NCBI GenBank assembly: GCA_944390115.1
Contig: CALXOW010000029.1
Span: 1 to 37,081 of the forward strand
Direction: 5' to 3'
DNA length: 37,081 nt
Origin: an uncultured Anaerobiospirillum sp.
GTDB taxonomy: Bacteria > Pseudomonadota > Gammaproteobacteria > Enterobacterales > Succinivibrionaceae
Part shown: one piece after another, positions 24,484-32,589 of the stretch
How the letters are laid out: the number at the start of each line of letters is the position of its first letter
Position numbering within the stretch: the first letter of the stretch is position 1
Made by a program: the position numbers and the translations under genes
The notes under the pieces: model-generated
Seen by the model: the letters and a program-made list of their open reading frames with translations, nothing else
Told to the model about the DNA's origin: nothing
The model's database searches: none

Positions 24484-27400
24484 CTAAAAGTCGCCCCAAG
24501 AATCATCCCCGAGGCCTGAGAGGATGTCACTGAGATCATCGTAGTCATCATCAAAGCCCTCGTCGAAGTCAGCCATAAACTCATCGGGGTCGACCTCCTC
24601 ATCCCACTCATCGTCTGGTGGTTCCACGCGCCGCTGATCTTTTTTCTGGAGCTTTTCCTGCGGGGCCTGAGCAGCTGACGCCGGGCGCTCAGCGCTCTGA
24701 GGCAGCTCGTCTGGAAGCGGCTCATCTGAGGTTGCTTGCTCAGCCTCATCATTGGTAGAACTCTCAGGTGGTACGGGCAGGTCTTGAGGCGCCAGGTCCG
24801 CTGGTGCTGGGTTTTGAGACGGCGTGGTTTGAGACGGCGTGGCTTGTGGTGCTGGGTCTTGCTTAGGTTTGCCCTTAAACTCGTTGAACTTGTGCACCGT
24901 AAAGTAATCAGGGCGCTCCTTGGGGTCAATCAGGCCCAAGAGCACCAAAATGCGGGTGCGCGCTTCAGCAATGGAGATGACCTTCTGCTCGGTGGGGACC
25001 TTGCGCCGAAATGGGTCTGCCATCAGCGCCAGGAGATCAAAGGTCTCGCCCCAATATGAAGAAAGCCCGACTTGATCGCGCACGTATTGGTCTGTGCGCG
25101 CCTTTGCTTGGCGCTGTTGGAGCGCGTCAATGAGCTGCGCGATAAGCTCGGTTAACAGCTCCTCTCCCTCCTCAGTGACATCTTGGCTTAAGGCCAGCCT
25201 TTGCGCGAGCAGCTGGGCCTGACTTAGGGTGCGGCCCTGGCGATAGCAGGCGATGAGCTCGGCGCTACTTAAATTAAGCTGATTGGTCACCACCACTGCA
25301 CAGGCGTGGCGATAGGCCTGTAGTAACAAGTTGGCGCGGTCAAGATAGTAGTTGGGCTTACGCTCGCGTTGATCGGTAAAGACAATGTGGGCCCGCTCTA
25401 GGGCCTGACGCAGCGCGGCGGGTACCAGCTTGCCCTCCTTTCTAGTAACGCGCTCACGGCGTAAGCGCCGGTAGAGCAGGAGATACCATAACACCAAGGT
25501 GTGCTTGAGCTTAAAGTCACAGAGCACATAGACTCCCAGCTTACGCTTGGGGCGGCTGGGGGTAGTGATTTGATAGCAGTAATAGCCCTGAATGGCATCA
25601 GGTCCCAGCACTGAGCCTAAGGCGGTCGTGCGCCCAGTGGTGACGCTGATGTGCTGGTTTTGCCAGAGATCCAAGGACCGCGCGTCATATGGGGTTCTGA
25701 TACGAGGAGACTTTTTGCTTCGTGAGTTCTTTTTGCCCAACCGGGACTTGTTGCGCGGCCTGGACTTGCGGTTCATGAGCTCTGGGTCTAACAGCACCAT
25801 GCCGTTTTTGAGCGCGTTTTTTACTGCTTTTAAGTGCAAGCTGCACTCTGGGGGTAGTTGCACTGCTAAATGGGTATCAGCGGCTAGGCTGTGATAGAGC
25901 CAGCTTGAATAGTGCTGCTGTGCAAAGCGCGCTTCACTATCCACTGAGGCGGCGCTTCCGATAGGGCAAGGCAGATACCACAGGCACTTAAGCTTTTGCT
26001 TCAGCTTGTCTTGTACTTTTTTTGCCAATTGCCGCCGTTTAAGCAGATTCGGGCCATCGGGTAAGGATAATGATGCGGTGATCTGCTCTTGGTGGCTCAG
26101 CACAATCTTAACGCGCTGGGGCTTTGGGCCCAGCGCGCGGCCGGTGGTCGGCAGCACCAAGGCCCAAGTGGGCAAGGTGATTTCGTTGCTGCGGCGCACT
26201 GTGTGGAGGGCCTGCGCCCAGGGACGACGTAACAAGGCACTGAGCTCAGGTAAACCATATTGGTGATGGGTTAGGCGCGCAAAAAAGGGATGGGCGCGGC
26301 CCTCTTGCTCAAACCAGCGTGCTTTGGCGGCAAAGGGGCTAATCATCGCCTCTAAGACTAGCTCGAGCCAGCTCAGAGTGTCCTGACGCGAGGTGGCAGC
26401 CTCCAGGCGCGGCCAAATGCCCTCTTGCTTACCTAGATAGGTCAGCAGCGCGACCGCGTCATCGTGTTTAATTTCGATCGTGTCTTCATAGCTGGGCTCT
26501 TTAGGGGGCGGGGCGATCACCACGGTCGCCGCTGTAAAAAGACCCTGGTCATCGCGCCCCGGCAACCAGGTGTAAACCTGGGGCCTGCCATCAGGTTCCA
26601 GATAGACCTCGTGTTGGTATTTGGGATCGAAATAGTCCTCATGCAGCCAAGGTGGAACCTGATTCCTTATATCGTCAAGCTCGTGCTGGCGACAGGCCAT
26701 GTTGATAAAACGCCACATCGGGACGACCAATAGCTTCTTAAACAGCCAGGCATCGTAGCGAATTTGCCCCTCTTCAATGTCTAAGTTGGAGTAGAGCAGA
26801 TTGCCCAGCTCCATCTCAGGCGTGCTGCCCTGCATCGTGTAATGGATGGCATAGGCAAGACCCCAGGATTTAGGGTAGTAAGTAAAGTGCGGCTTAGGCC
26901 ACGGCGTCCGCTCTGCTTTACTGAGCGCGCGCTCCTCTTCATAGGAGTTGCCCTTAAGGGGCAAATGGGCATAGAGATACCCCTGGTGCAGATGCACGAC
27001 CGTGAGCTCTTTGAGCTGCGGATAGAGCGCTAAAAACTGCTCGGAAAACAAGATACGTCCGGTGGCTTGCCCACCCTCGACTAGGCCGATGGTGCGGGGC
27101 ATCTGCGGCAGAACGTGCGCTGCTTTATCTTTAAGGCGCAGTGCCTGTTTACGCCAGCGCTCAGACTGCACCATCTGCTGAACCACTTCCTCTTCTAATT
27201 TGTACGCAAAGCTGAGGAGATATTGTTCCTGCTCGACAAAGCGCGACACCCAGGCATTGAAGCGATATTTAAAGGCTAAATCACGGTTGGGCATCGTCGC
27301 AATCAAGAGCTCTTGCGAGCGCGTTTTTGCTTGCCGTGCTTGCGCGTTAATGCTTTTTACTTGCTGCTCAGCTTCTTGTTTCTTACTCTGCTCAAGGGCC

Positions 27401-27876
27401 GCCCGCATTTGGGCGGTGGCTTCCTTAGCCGCCGCTGCACTAATGGTAATGGCGTAATAATCGGACCCACCCTGATGACAGCGGTGCTCACAGGTAAGCT
27501 GGGGCAAATGCAGGCTGTGGTAATCGTACCAATAGGCTTGTTGCAGCTGAGCCTTAAGCTCACTAAACGGGAGCTTGAAATGGCAGGTAACAGGCAAGCG
27601 CTGGCGATAAGGTCTTTGGGGGCGTTGCTCGCGCCAGTGATAGTCGTACTGACCGTCCTGAGTATGGACGATCTCAACCTCAGTTAAGATTGGGTATTGC
27701 TGAACAAAGCTCGGCTTAAACTCAATCGGCCCGTACTTAGCGGCGGCGATCTTGCCCACTACCGGGCCACCACGCTGACGCACCAAGTAATAAGGCTGAC
27801 CATACCTATCAACCATGCGCTGTAAGCTCAAACGGGGCAAGCCTAGCTCCTCGAGCTTGGAATTAGCTACTCTCAT
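24484..27876 (-). CDS. Large transposase-derived protein with duplicated N-terminal module and acidic tail
   Basis: A 1130-aa protein. Residues 10-80 (LEELGLPRL, VGKI, IEFKPSFVQQYPILTEVEIV) and again 265-318 (GRILFSEQFLALYPQLKELTV, then NSYEEERA) resemble the N-terminal module of IS1634-like transposases and of the 221-aa protein upstream. Residues 150-260 are Lys/Glu/Gln-rich helix, probably coiled coil. VVVTNQLNLSSAELIACYRQ near 860-880 fits the strand-helix before the catalytic Glu of DDE enzymes, but GRTLSQ replaces the usual WxIE. From about 1007 the chain is Pro/Gln-rich, then strongly acidic (DDEWDEEVDPDEF, and more Asp to the end). I chose ATG 27876, with GGGAG 6 nt upstream. I know no described protein with this architecture. 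Host use as a DNA- or protein-binding factor is inference. Confidence 0.6.
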   Translation of the reverse strand: MRVANSKLEELGLPRLSLQRMVDRYGQPYYLVRQRGGPVVGKIAAAKYGPIEFKPSFVQQYPILTEVEIVHTQDGQYDYHWREQRPQRPYRQRLPVTCHFKLPFSELKAQLQQAYWYDYHSLHLPQLTCEHRCHQGGSDYYAITISAAAAKEATAQMRAALEQSKKQEAEQQVKSINAQARQAKTRSQELLIATMPNRDLAFKYRFNAWVSRFVEQEQYLLSFAYKLEEEVVQQMVQSERWRKQALRLKDKAAHVLPQMPRTIGLVEGGQATGRILFSEQFLALYPQLKELTVVHLHQGYLYAHLPLKGNSYEEERALSKAERTPWPKPHFTYYPKSWGLAYAIHYTMQGSTPEMELGNLLYSNLDIEEGQIRYDAWLFKKLLVVPMWRFINMACRQHELDDIRNQVPPWLHEDYFDPKYQHEVYLEPDGRPQVYTWLPGRDDQGLFTAATVVIAPPPKEPSYEDTIEIKHDDAVALLTYLGKQEGIWPRLEAATSRQDTLSWLELVLEAMISPFAAKARWFEQEGRAHPFFARLTHHQYGLPELSALLRRPWAQALHTVRRSNEITLPTWALVLPTTGRALGPKPQRVKIVLSHQEQITASLSLPDGPNLLKRRQLAKKVQDKLKQKLKCLWYLPCPIGSAASVDSEARFAQQHYSSWLYHSLAADTHLAVQLPPECSLHLKAVKNALKNGMVLLDPELMNRKSRPRNKSRLGKKNSRSKKSPRIRTPYDARSLDLWQNQHISVTTGRTTALGSVLGPDAIQGYYCYQITTPSRPKRKLGVYVLCDFKLKHTLVLWYLLLYRRLRRERVTRKEGKLVPAALRQALERAHIVFTDQRERKPNYYLDRANLLLQAYRHACAVVVTNQLNLSSAELIACYRQGRTLSQAQLLAQRLALSQDVTEEGEELLTELIAQLIDALQQRQAKARTDQYVRDQVGLSSYWGETFDLLALMADPFRRKVPTEQKVISIAEARTRILVLLGLIDPKERPDYFTVHKFNEFKGKPKQDPAPQATPSQTTPSQNPAPADLAPQDLPVPPESSTNDEAEQATSDEPLPDELPQSAERPASAAQAPQEKLQKKDQRRVEPPDDEWDEEVDPDEFMADFDEGFDDDYDDLSDILSGLGDDSWGDF

Positions 27877-27895
27877 GCTTGCTCCCTGAGACTGA

Positions 27896-27968
27896 GCCCA
27901 CGTAAGTGGAGCTAAGCCCACTTCAAGGCTCAACCCATCTTCTGGGCTGGGCCCACGTAAGTGGAGCT
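27896..27968. repeat. 18-bp direct repeats between two transposase-derived genes
   Basis: GCCCACGTAAGTGGAGCT occurs at 27896-27913 and 27951-27968. Each contains a CCAC-GTAA-GTGG mini-hairpin. They fill the gap between the 614-aa and 1130-aa ORFs. Confidence 0.8.
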
Positions 27969-27977
27969 GAGTCCTCC

Positions 27978-29822
27978 TTAGTCTGGTTTGAGCTGCTGCC
28001 AAGCGCTCACGCCGAGCAGTTGATACAGCCGTCGCTGCTGCGCATTAAGGCGCGCCTGTTCCCGGCGCAGCTGTCCTTTACTAATGCTCTCATTATGCGC
28101 TTGGGCCAAGAACTTGAGCATGCGTGGCACATCTTGCAGATAAGCCTTAAGTGCGGCGCTCTCCTTATCAGCGGTCCCCTGCTTTAAGTCAGCATTCAGC
28201 TTAATATAGGCTTCCTCACAACGATACTGGAGTGTTTGGTGTAAAGCCGTGACCACAGTCGCAATAAAGACGAAAGGTGCTAGGGCACTGAGCTCAAGTG
28301 CCGTAAGTTGGGAGCGCGGCGCTCCGGCCTCAAGACAGATACGCGCTAAGTTCTGGACCTGCAAGCTATGCTGATAAGTGCGATAGACCGCATCGGCATC
28401 GAGGTCTAGGCAGCTACTTAACAGGAGGAGCTGGGACTTGCTGCGGGCTAATTGGGTGAGGCGTAATTTACTGATGCCATAGGAGCTATTGGGATCAGGA
28501 GTGAGTAAGGAAGTCTTAGGGTTCCACTCGATGCGGCGCGTCAGATGCGCACCGTAATGTAAGCGTCGCTCTAACGCCGTCAGATTAGCTTTCGCTTGGC
28601 TTAGCTTGGTAACCAGCTTAGCCCCGCGCTCTTGGTAATAGCGCGTCCAGTAACGCTCAAGCTGGTCATTATGAAAGGAATGAAGCAGCACCGTGCTGAC
28701 GGGATGGTGCAGCCATAACTCGAGTGACCAACTTACGGCCTTGATCTGATTTGTGGTAATGAGGTTACTGAGCTTTAAGCCACGCTCTAGACGTACTTTC
28801 TCCGAGGCTGCAATCTTGTGGCTCAAACGCATCCCCCAAGGTACGCCCAAGATGAAGAAGGGGGGCCTCTGCAGCCTGTTTTGCGCTGTGCGTAAGGCTT
28901 GCGGCTGGTTTTGCACTTTGAGCGCTGCCACCACCTGCTCTCTACTGACCTCGGTGCGCTCTAAGACTTCACAGACTTGCTTAAGCTCAGGCCAGTCAGA
29001 ATCAATAACTTGATCCTGTTTTAAGGCTGCGTTCAAATTGCGCTGGCGCTGCGCGGCTAAAGTTAGGCTGAGAGGATAAGTGGCGGTGAGGTACTGATAG
29101 CACGGCGCGCCACCGGGGTCTAAGGCCAAGGACATCAGATACAGCGGCTTTAATCCGTCCTTGCCCTCAAGCTGCAGCGGCAGCTTAATCCCATAAAAGC
29201 ACGGCACCGGTATGCCGGTAGCGATGGCAGGTGAGATTAAGCGCGCCGCCTTCTCATAATCAGGCTGCATTGGATCGGAGCCGGAGGCAAACACCTTGCC
29301 TGGAGGAAAGCGGTGCTGCCTCTTCATGCGCTGCAGCACGCTGCGCCCATGCTTAGTGAGCACGCGATAGACCGCATGCTGACTTGCTGGGCTAATTGCC
29401 TCCAACAAGGCCTTAAGCTCAGCTAAATCATAGCGTTGGCCGGTCAAATACGAGCAAAAGTCACCTGAAAACTCCGTCCCCTGCCCCAGCGCTCGCAACA
29501 GTGCCGCAAAGCGCTCTGGGTCAAGCAGGCACAGGCACGCAAGATCAAAGAGCGCCCGCGCCGTCGCACTGCCGCAATGCTCCTTAAGGCTAGGATAGAG
29601 CTTACTTTGCGTGACCAGTTGCCACAGCATCCCGACGACGCGGATACGCGCCCGCGCCGCGCCATCAAGCGGCGCGTGGCCTGTTTTAGGGGCCGGAACC
29701 TGCTCTTTAGGATCGGGGACGAGCGACCGTCTCAGCTGCGCCCTCGGCCGCTGCCGCCTTTTTGGCCGCGCGCGTTGCGGCAGCCTTGGCTTTTTGTGCC
29801 GCCTTGCGGATCGCTTCTTCAC
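27978..29822 (-). CDS. IS1634-like transposase-derived ORF, +1 frame to the upstream gene, catalytic residues not intact
   Basis: Open for 614 codons. The part from about residue 65 looks like the DDE region of IS1634/IS4-like transposases. LKPLYLMSLALDPGGAPCYQ near 225-245 and PFFILGVPWG near 325 match conserved strands. Residues from AVYRTYQHSLQVQNLAR near 470-485 match the YR-W-IE-F helix, but with Gln where the catalytic Glu belongs. No clear DDE set remains. The first 64 residues are Arg/Lys-rich and read the 221-aa gene's 3' end in the +1 frame over 116 nt, so they are probably not coding. The GTG at 29822 has no ribosome site and the first ATG is at 29630. Either a frameshift, programmed or mutational, joins it to the upstream gene, or it starts internally. 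Confidence 0.5.
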   Translation of the reverse strand: MKKRSARRHKKPRLPQRARPKRRQRPRAQLRRSLVPDPKEQVPAPKTGHAPLDGAARARIRVVGMLWQLVTQSKLYPSLKEHCGSATARALFDLACLCLLDPERFAALLRALGQGTEFSGDFCSYLTGQRYDLAELKALLEAISPASQHAVYRVLTKHGRSVLQRMKRQHRFPPGKVFASGSDPMQPDYEKAARLISPAIATGIPVPCFYGIKLPLQLEGKDGLKPLYLMSLALDPGGAPCYQYLTATYPLSLTLAAQRQRNLNAALKQDQVIDSDWPELKQVCEVLERTEVSREQVVAALKVQNQPQALRTAQNRLQRPPFFILGVPWGMRLSHKIAASEKVRLERGLKLSNLITTNQIKAVSWSLELWLHHPVSTVLLHSFHNDQLERYWTRYYQERGAKLVTKLSQAKANLTALERRLHYGAHLTRRIEWNPKTSLLTPDPNSSYGISKLRLTQLARSKSQLLLLSSCLDLDADAVYRTYQHSLQVQNLARICLEAGAPRSQLTALELSALAPFVFIATVVTALHQTLQYRCEEAYIKLNADLKQGTADKESAALKAYLQDVPRMLKFLAQAHNESISKGQLRREQARLNAQQRRLYQLLGVSAWQQLKPD

Positions 29823-30372
29823 GCTCGTAACAATTGTTGGTGAGCGGCGCCTCGACGTAGCGGATAAACTGCGGGGCTAAACGATAGACTGTAACCTTTT
29901 TGAGCTGCGGATACTCCTCGATGAACTCCTGCTTAAACAAGATGCGCCCGACCGGATCATCGTTTTCGATTTTACCGACCGCCCGGACATTGCTCACGGG
30001 AGCGGCGCCCGTGCTGAAATTGTCGTAGGTGTTAACGGAGTAATGACCGGTGCCATCCGAGCGATAGCGCGTGCGAATGAGCAAGGAAGGAATCCCCAGC
30101 TGCTCTAAGGTATTGTCTCTAATGTCTTGGTCAAACTCCCAGCCATCACCATGCTCGTCCTTGACGCGATATGGGTCAATGGGGCGCCCGTCAGCATCCA
30201 ATTGCTCAGGCGGTATCGGATAGAGCTCGTCAATCGATAAAGCAGGTTTCTTAGCCGCTGCCTTCTTGGTCGCAGTTGCCTTAGCTTTTTTAGCCGGGGC
30301 TTTCTGAGGTGCTGCTGCCTCAGCACGTTTTGACACCGACACCTGAGCTTTTTTGATAATAACTGGGGCCAT
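29707..30372 (-). CDS. N-terminal transposase-like module protein with Lys/Ala-rich arm
   Basis: A 221-aa protein. Residues 1-45 are Lys/Ala/Pro-rich like histone H1 tails (AKKAKATATKKAAAKK). Residues 88-185 carry the module shared with the 1130-aa protein: LEQLGIPSLLIRTRYRSDG, VGKIENDDPVGRILF, FIEEYPQLKKVTVYRL and NNCYEREEAIRKA. The end is again an Ala/Lys helix (AATRAAKKAAAAEG). In intact IS1634-like transposases such a module continues into the DDE domain. Here the frame stops at 29707 while the 614-aa ORF carries the continuation in +1. ATG 30372 starts 2 nt after the Nudix stop and has GAGGA upstream, so it is coupled to the Nudix gene. Confidence 0.6.
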   Translation of the reverse strand: MAPVIIKKAQVSVSKRAEAAAPQKAPAKKAKATATKKAAAKKPALSIDELYPIPPEQLDADGRPIDPYRVKDEHGDGWEFDQDIRDNTLEQLGIPSLLIRTRYRSDGTGHYSVNTYDNFSTGAAPVSNVRAVGKIENDDPVGRILFKQEFIEEYPQLKKVTVYRLAPQFIRYVEAPLTNNCYEREEAIRKAAQKAKAAATRAAKKAAAAEGAAETVARPRS

Positions 30373-30374
30373 GA

Positions 30375-30911
30375 TTATTCCTCACTATTGAGATAGCCTT
30401 GTTCGGTCGCACGCTTGAGAGCTTCTTCAAACGCAATCACGCTGTCATAGGTGTAGCTTGCCTTGAGGGAGCGCAGTTCTGATGGGGTCAGATACATAAT
30501 GCCGCTGACCTCGCTTTTTTGGCGCACGCTAATGAAGTCGCCTTGAGCGATAAACAGATAAGCCATGACAAAGCTTTCGCTACGCTTTTGGTAAGGAATG
30601 ATCTGCTTGCCCAAGTACTGTAAATGTACTTGCTCGGGCTTAACTCCGATTTCCTCAAAGAGCTCACGCCCAGCGCTGACCACCGGATCCTCGCCTGACT
30701 GCATCACGCCCCCAACGCATGCGTCAAACAGGCCTGGGGCATAGTCCTTACTTAAGGTGCGCACTTCCACTAACACCCGGCCGCGCGCGTCGAGCACCAC
30801 AATGTACGATGCCCGATGCGGCAAATGCTCAGCCCGCATCACCTGACGCGGCACAGTCTTAATCACCTCATCGTCACGCGTAACGATATCTACCAGCTCC
30901 TGCGCACTCAT
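30375..30911 (-). CDS. Nudix hydrolase, YfcD-like
   Basis: A 178-aa protein with a complete Nudix box at residues 68-90 (GVMQSGE, seven residues, then GRELFEEIGV), including the metal-binding REL-EE set. The N-terminal stretch VDIVTRDDEVI, RAEHLPHRASYIVVLD and YAPGLFDACVGG matches the E. coli YfcD branch, close to isopentenyl-diphosphate-isomerase-like Nudix proteins; the substrate is unknown. The ATG has GGGAG 6 nt upstream. The transposase-derived 221-aa gene begins 2 nt after its stop, an unusual partner for this otherwise ordinary gene. Confidence 0.88.
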   Translation of the reverse strand: MSAQELVDIVTRDDEVIKTVPRQVMRAEHLPHRASYIVVLDARGRVLVEVRTLSKDYAPGLFDACVGGVMQSGEDPVVSAGRELFEEIGVKPEQVHLQYLGKQIIPYQKRSESFVMAYLFIAQGDFISVRQKSEVSGIMYLTPSELRSLKASYTYDSVIAFEEALKRATEQGYLNSEE

Positions 30912-30969
30912 GATTTACTCCCTCACTCCGCACAAAACTGCTATCTCACTTTAGCGCGAAATAGCGCCT

Positions 30970-30995
30970 TTGCCTATAGTCCACTGTGATACGAT
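30970..30995 (+). promoter_or_regulatory. Predicted extended -10 promoter of slyX
   Basis: TG-A-TACGAT at 30987-30995 forms an extended -10, with a weak TTTGCC (about 30969-30974) upstream. The transcript would start near 31002, 26 nt before the slyX ATG. Confidence 0.4.
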
Positions 30996-31027
30996 GAGCG
31001 CCGGATCTAACAACCAAGGACATTACT

Positions 31028-31240
31028 ATGGCCCCGAATGATTTGGACTCTACCCTGATCAAGATGCAAGAGCGCATTGCTTGGCTGGAGGGCGCCCTGC
31101 AAGAAAATAATCACCTGCTTGAAGATATGGCGCAGCGTTTAGATAAGGCTGAGCGCCAAATCAAGGTCTTAGCCCAGCTGATGGACACCCAAGAGCATGT
31201 ACGCCCGCTCTCTGAGGACACGCTGCCCCCACATTACTAA
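31028..31240 (+). CDS. slyX: SlyX family protein
   Basis: A 70-aa coiled-coil protein of unknown function, common in gammaproteobacteria. It shows the heptad pattern (ERIAWLEGALQENN, then LDKAERQIKVLAQL) and the diagnostic C-terminal PPHY. Usual length is about 72. The ATG is preceded by AAGGA. The GNAT-like gene starts 15 nt after its stop with its own AAGGAG, so the two are likely co-transcribed. Confidence 0.9.
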   Translation: MAPNDLDSTLIKMQERIAWLEGALQENNHLLEDMAQRLDKAERQIKVLAQLMDTQEHVRPLSEDTLPPHY

Positions 31241-31255
31241 AAAAGGAGCCGCACC

Positions 31256-32062
31256 ATGCAGTCACTGAGCAACAGCCCGCTCTTTCTTAAGCCAGAACGC
31301 TGCTCGACCATATACCAAGACCGCGCTCATCACTTATTTCTGCTCACTGCTCCTGAACTTGCCACCCCTTTAGCGCGGCTGATGTTCACGATCAAAGCAT
31401 TGCCTCAAGACGCAGCCGCCCCCGCCTGGCTTAAGCCTGGGAGCGACCACTATCAGCGCTTAGCGCAGCTCTTAGCTTATTGCGCTGAGCATGAGCTGTG
31501 GCAGCCTGAGCACTCCTATTGCGTCTTACTCAATCGGCCTCATTATGACTACGCGCGCCTCCATGACATCTTCAGCCGCTTCTATCCTGAGCAAGAGGCG
31601 TTCACCTACCGCAGCATCTTGCCGACCACGCTCGGCTCCGAGTTGGACTACGTACGCCCCGAGGAACTGGATCTAGTCGAGGCTGCTTTGCATCAGCAAT
31701 TGCCTGACGTGACGCGCCATCAATTGCCGACGCGCGAGGCTTTGCGGGCGCACATCAATGCAGGTCAGCTCTTAGCGCTGCGAGCCAGCGATGGTAGCTT
31801 AGCGGGGGTGGTGCACTTTGAGCTCAATGGTCTTGATCTCTATGTGGCCCATCTGTTCAAGATTCCGGGCACCACCGTGCGTTCAGTACTCCCGCAATTG
31901 ATCGCCTTAACCCAACGTGAATGCGCTCAAAGAAAGCTCAAAAAAGTCTATCTCTACCACCTAAAGCACAATGCCAAGCTAGCCGCGCTCTATGAAGCCG
32001 CAGGCCTGACCCCGAACCCACAGTTTGACCTAACCTATTACCTGCCTCAGGCTCAATCGTAA
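31256..32062 (+). CDS. GNAT-like acetyltransferase-fold protein
   Basis: A 268-aa protein I do not recognise by name. The C-terminal half has the shape of a GNAT domain: LLALRASDGSLAGVVHFELNG (beta strands 3-4 with the turn), PGTTVRSVLPQLI (acetyl-CoA helix position), KKVYLYHLKHNAKLAALYEAAG (the strand plus NxxAxxLYexxGF-like helix), then PNPQFDLTYYL. The usual Q/RxxGxG/A loop is not obvious, so activity is uncertain. The N-terminal 130 residues are unassigned. Its last 10 nt overlap the convergent CbrC-like gene. Confidence 0.6.
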   Translation: MQSLSNSPLFLKPERCSTIYQDRAHHLFLLTAPELATPLARLMFTIKALPQDAAAPAWLKPGSDHYQRLAQLLAYCAEHELWQPEHSYCVLLNRPHYDYARLHDIFSRFYPEQEAFTYRSILPTTLGSELDYVRPEELDLVEAALHQQLPDVTRHQLPTREALRAHINAGQLLALRASDGSLAGVVHFELNGLDLYVAHLFKIPGTTVRSVLPQLIALTQRECAQRKLKKVYLYHLKHNAKLAALYEAAGLTPNPQFDLTYYLPQAQS

Positions 32063-32580
32063 TCAAACCAGACCAAGTGCTTGCCGCAATGCAGGCAGCG
32101 AAATAAGTAGCACTGGGCGCTGCCGCCGTTGACGCAGGTGGCGATCACCTCTTTTTCGTAATCATCCCACCGAGGATCGTCCAGTACCTCGTCCAAAATA
32201 CCGCGTTCCTTAAGTTCATCGGCGCCGACATAACCTAAGAAGGCGCAAAAGTCGTGGCAGTGGCTGCGCCAGAACTCCTGTTGCCAGCCACTATAGCCAG
32301 GGGTACGGTGAATGAGCTCATCGAGCTTATCAAGGTCCTCGACCCCAGCCTCAACATTGGTCTCATCCTGAAAGCAGCCATCGAACTTCTGAGCCGCCGC
32401 GCCACTGGCAATGCAATTAGGACACAGCACGGGTTGTGACCCTACGCAGTAAAAGGGGCCGCGATAAATCACCGAGGTTGGCTGACCGCAACAGGCACAG
32501 AGCACTGGCTTCTTGAGCTTGACCATGCTCTCGGTCGCCACGGGATCAGGATGGTAACGAAAGGTCGGCAGCTTACTCAT
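32053..32580 (-). CDS. CbrC family protein (UPF0167)
   Basis: A 175-aa protein with the family start LPTFRYHPDPVATES. It has two Cys pairs around CACCGQ at 28-33 and VLCPNCIA at 50-57, then GSAAQKFDG-type and FCAFLGYVG segments, and a second Cys pair at the end (FRCLHCGKHLVWFD). These suggest two zinc ribbons. E. coli CbrC is linked to colicin E2 tolerance under CreBC control. ATG 32580 has AAGGAG 5 nt upstream and begins 9 nt after the stop of the third SUFU gene. It is therefore the last gene of that operon, which supports a shared toxin-tolerance role. Confidence 0.88.
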   Translation of the reverse strand: MSKLPTFRYHPDPVATESMVKLKKPVLCACCGQPTSVIYRGPFYCVGSQPVLCPNCIASGAAAQKFDGCFQDETNVEAGVEDLDKLDELIHRTPGYSGWQQEFWRSHCHDFCAFLGYVGADELKERGILDEVLDDPRWDDYEKEVIATCVNGGSAQCYLFRCLHCGKHLVWFDYD

Positions 32581-32589
32581 CACAACTCC

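Noticed and set aside
29707-29822. Classical -1 programmed frameshift between the 221-aa and 614-aa ORFs
   Set aside because: The downstream frame is +1, not -1, relative to the upstream frame, so an A-rich slippery heptamer of the usual kind would not join them.
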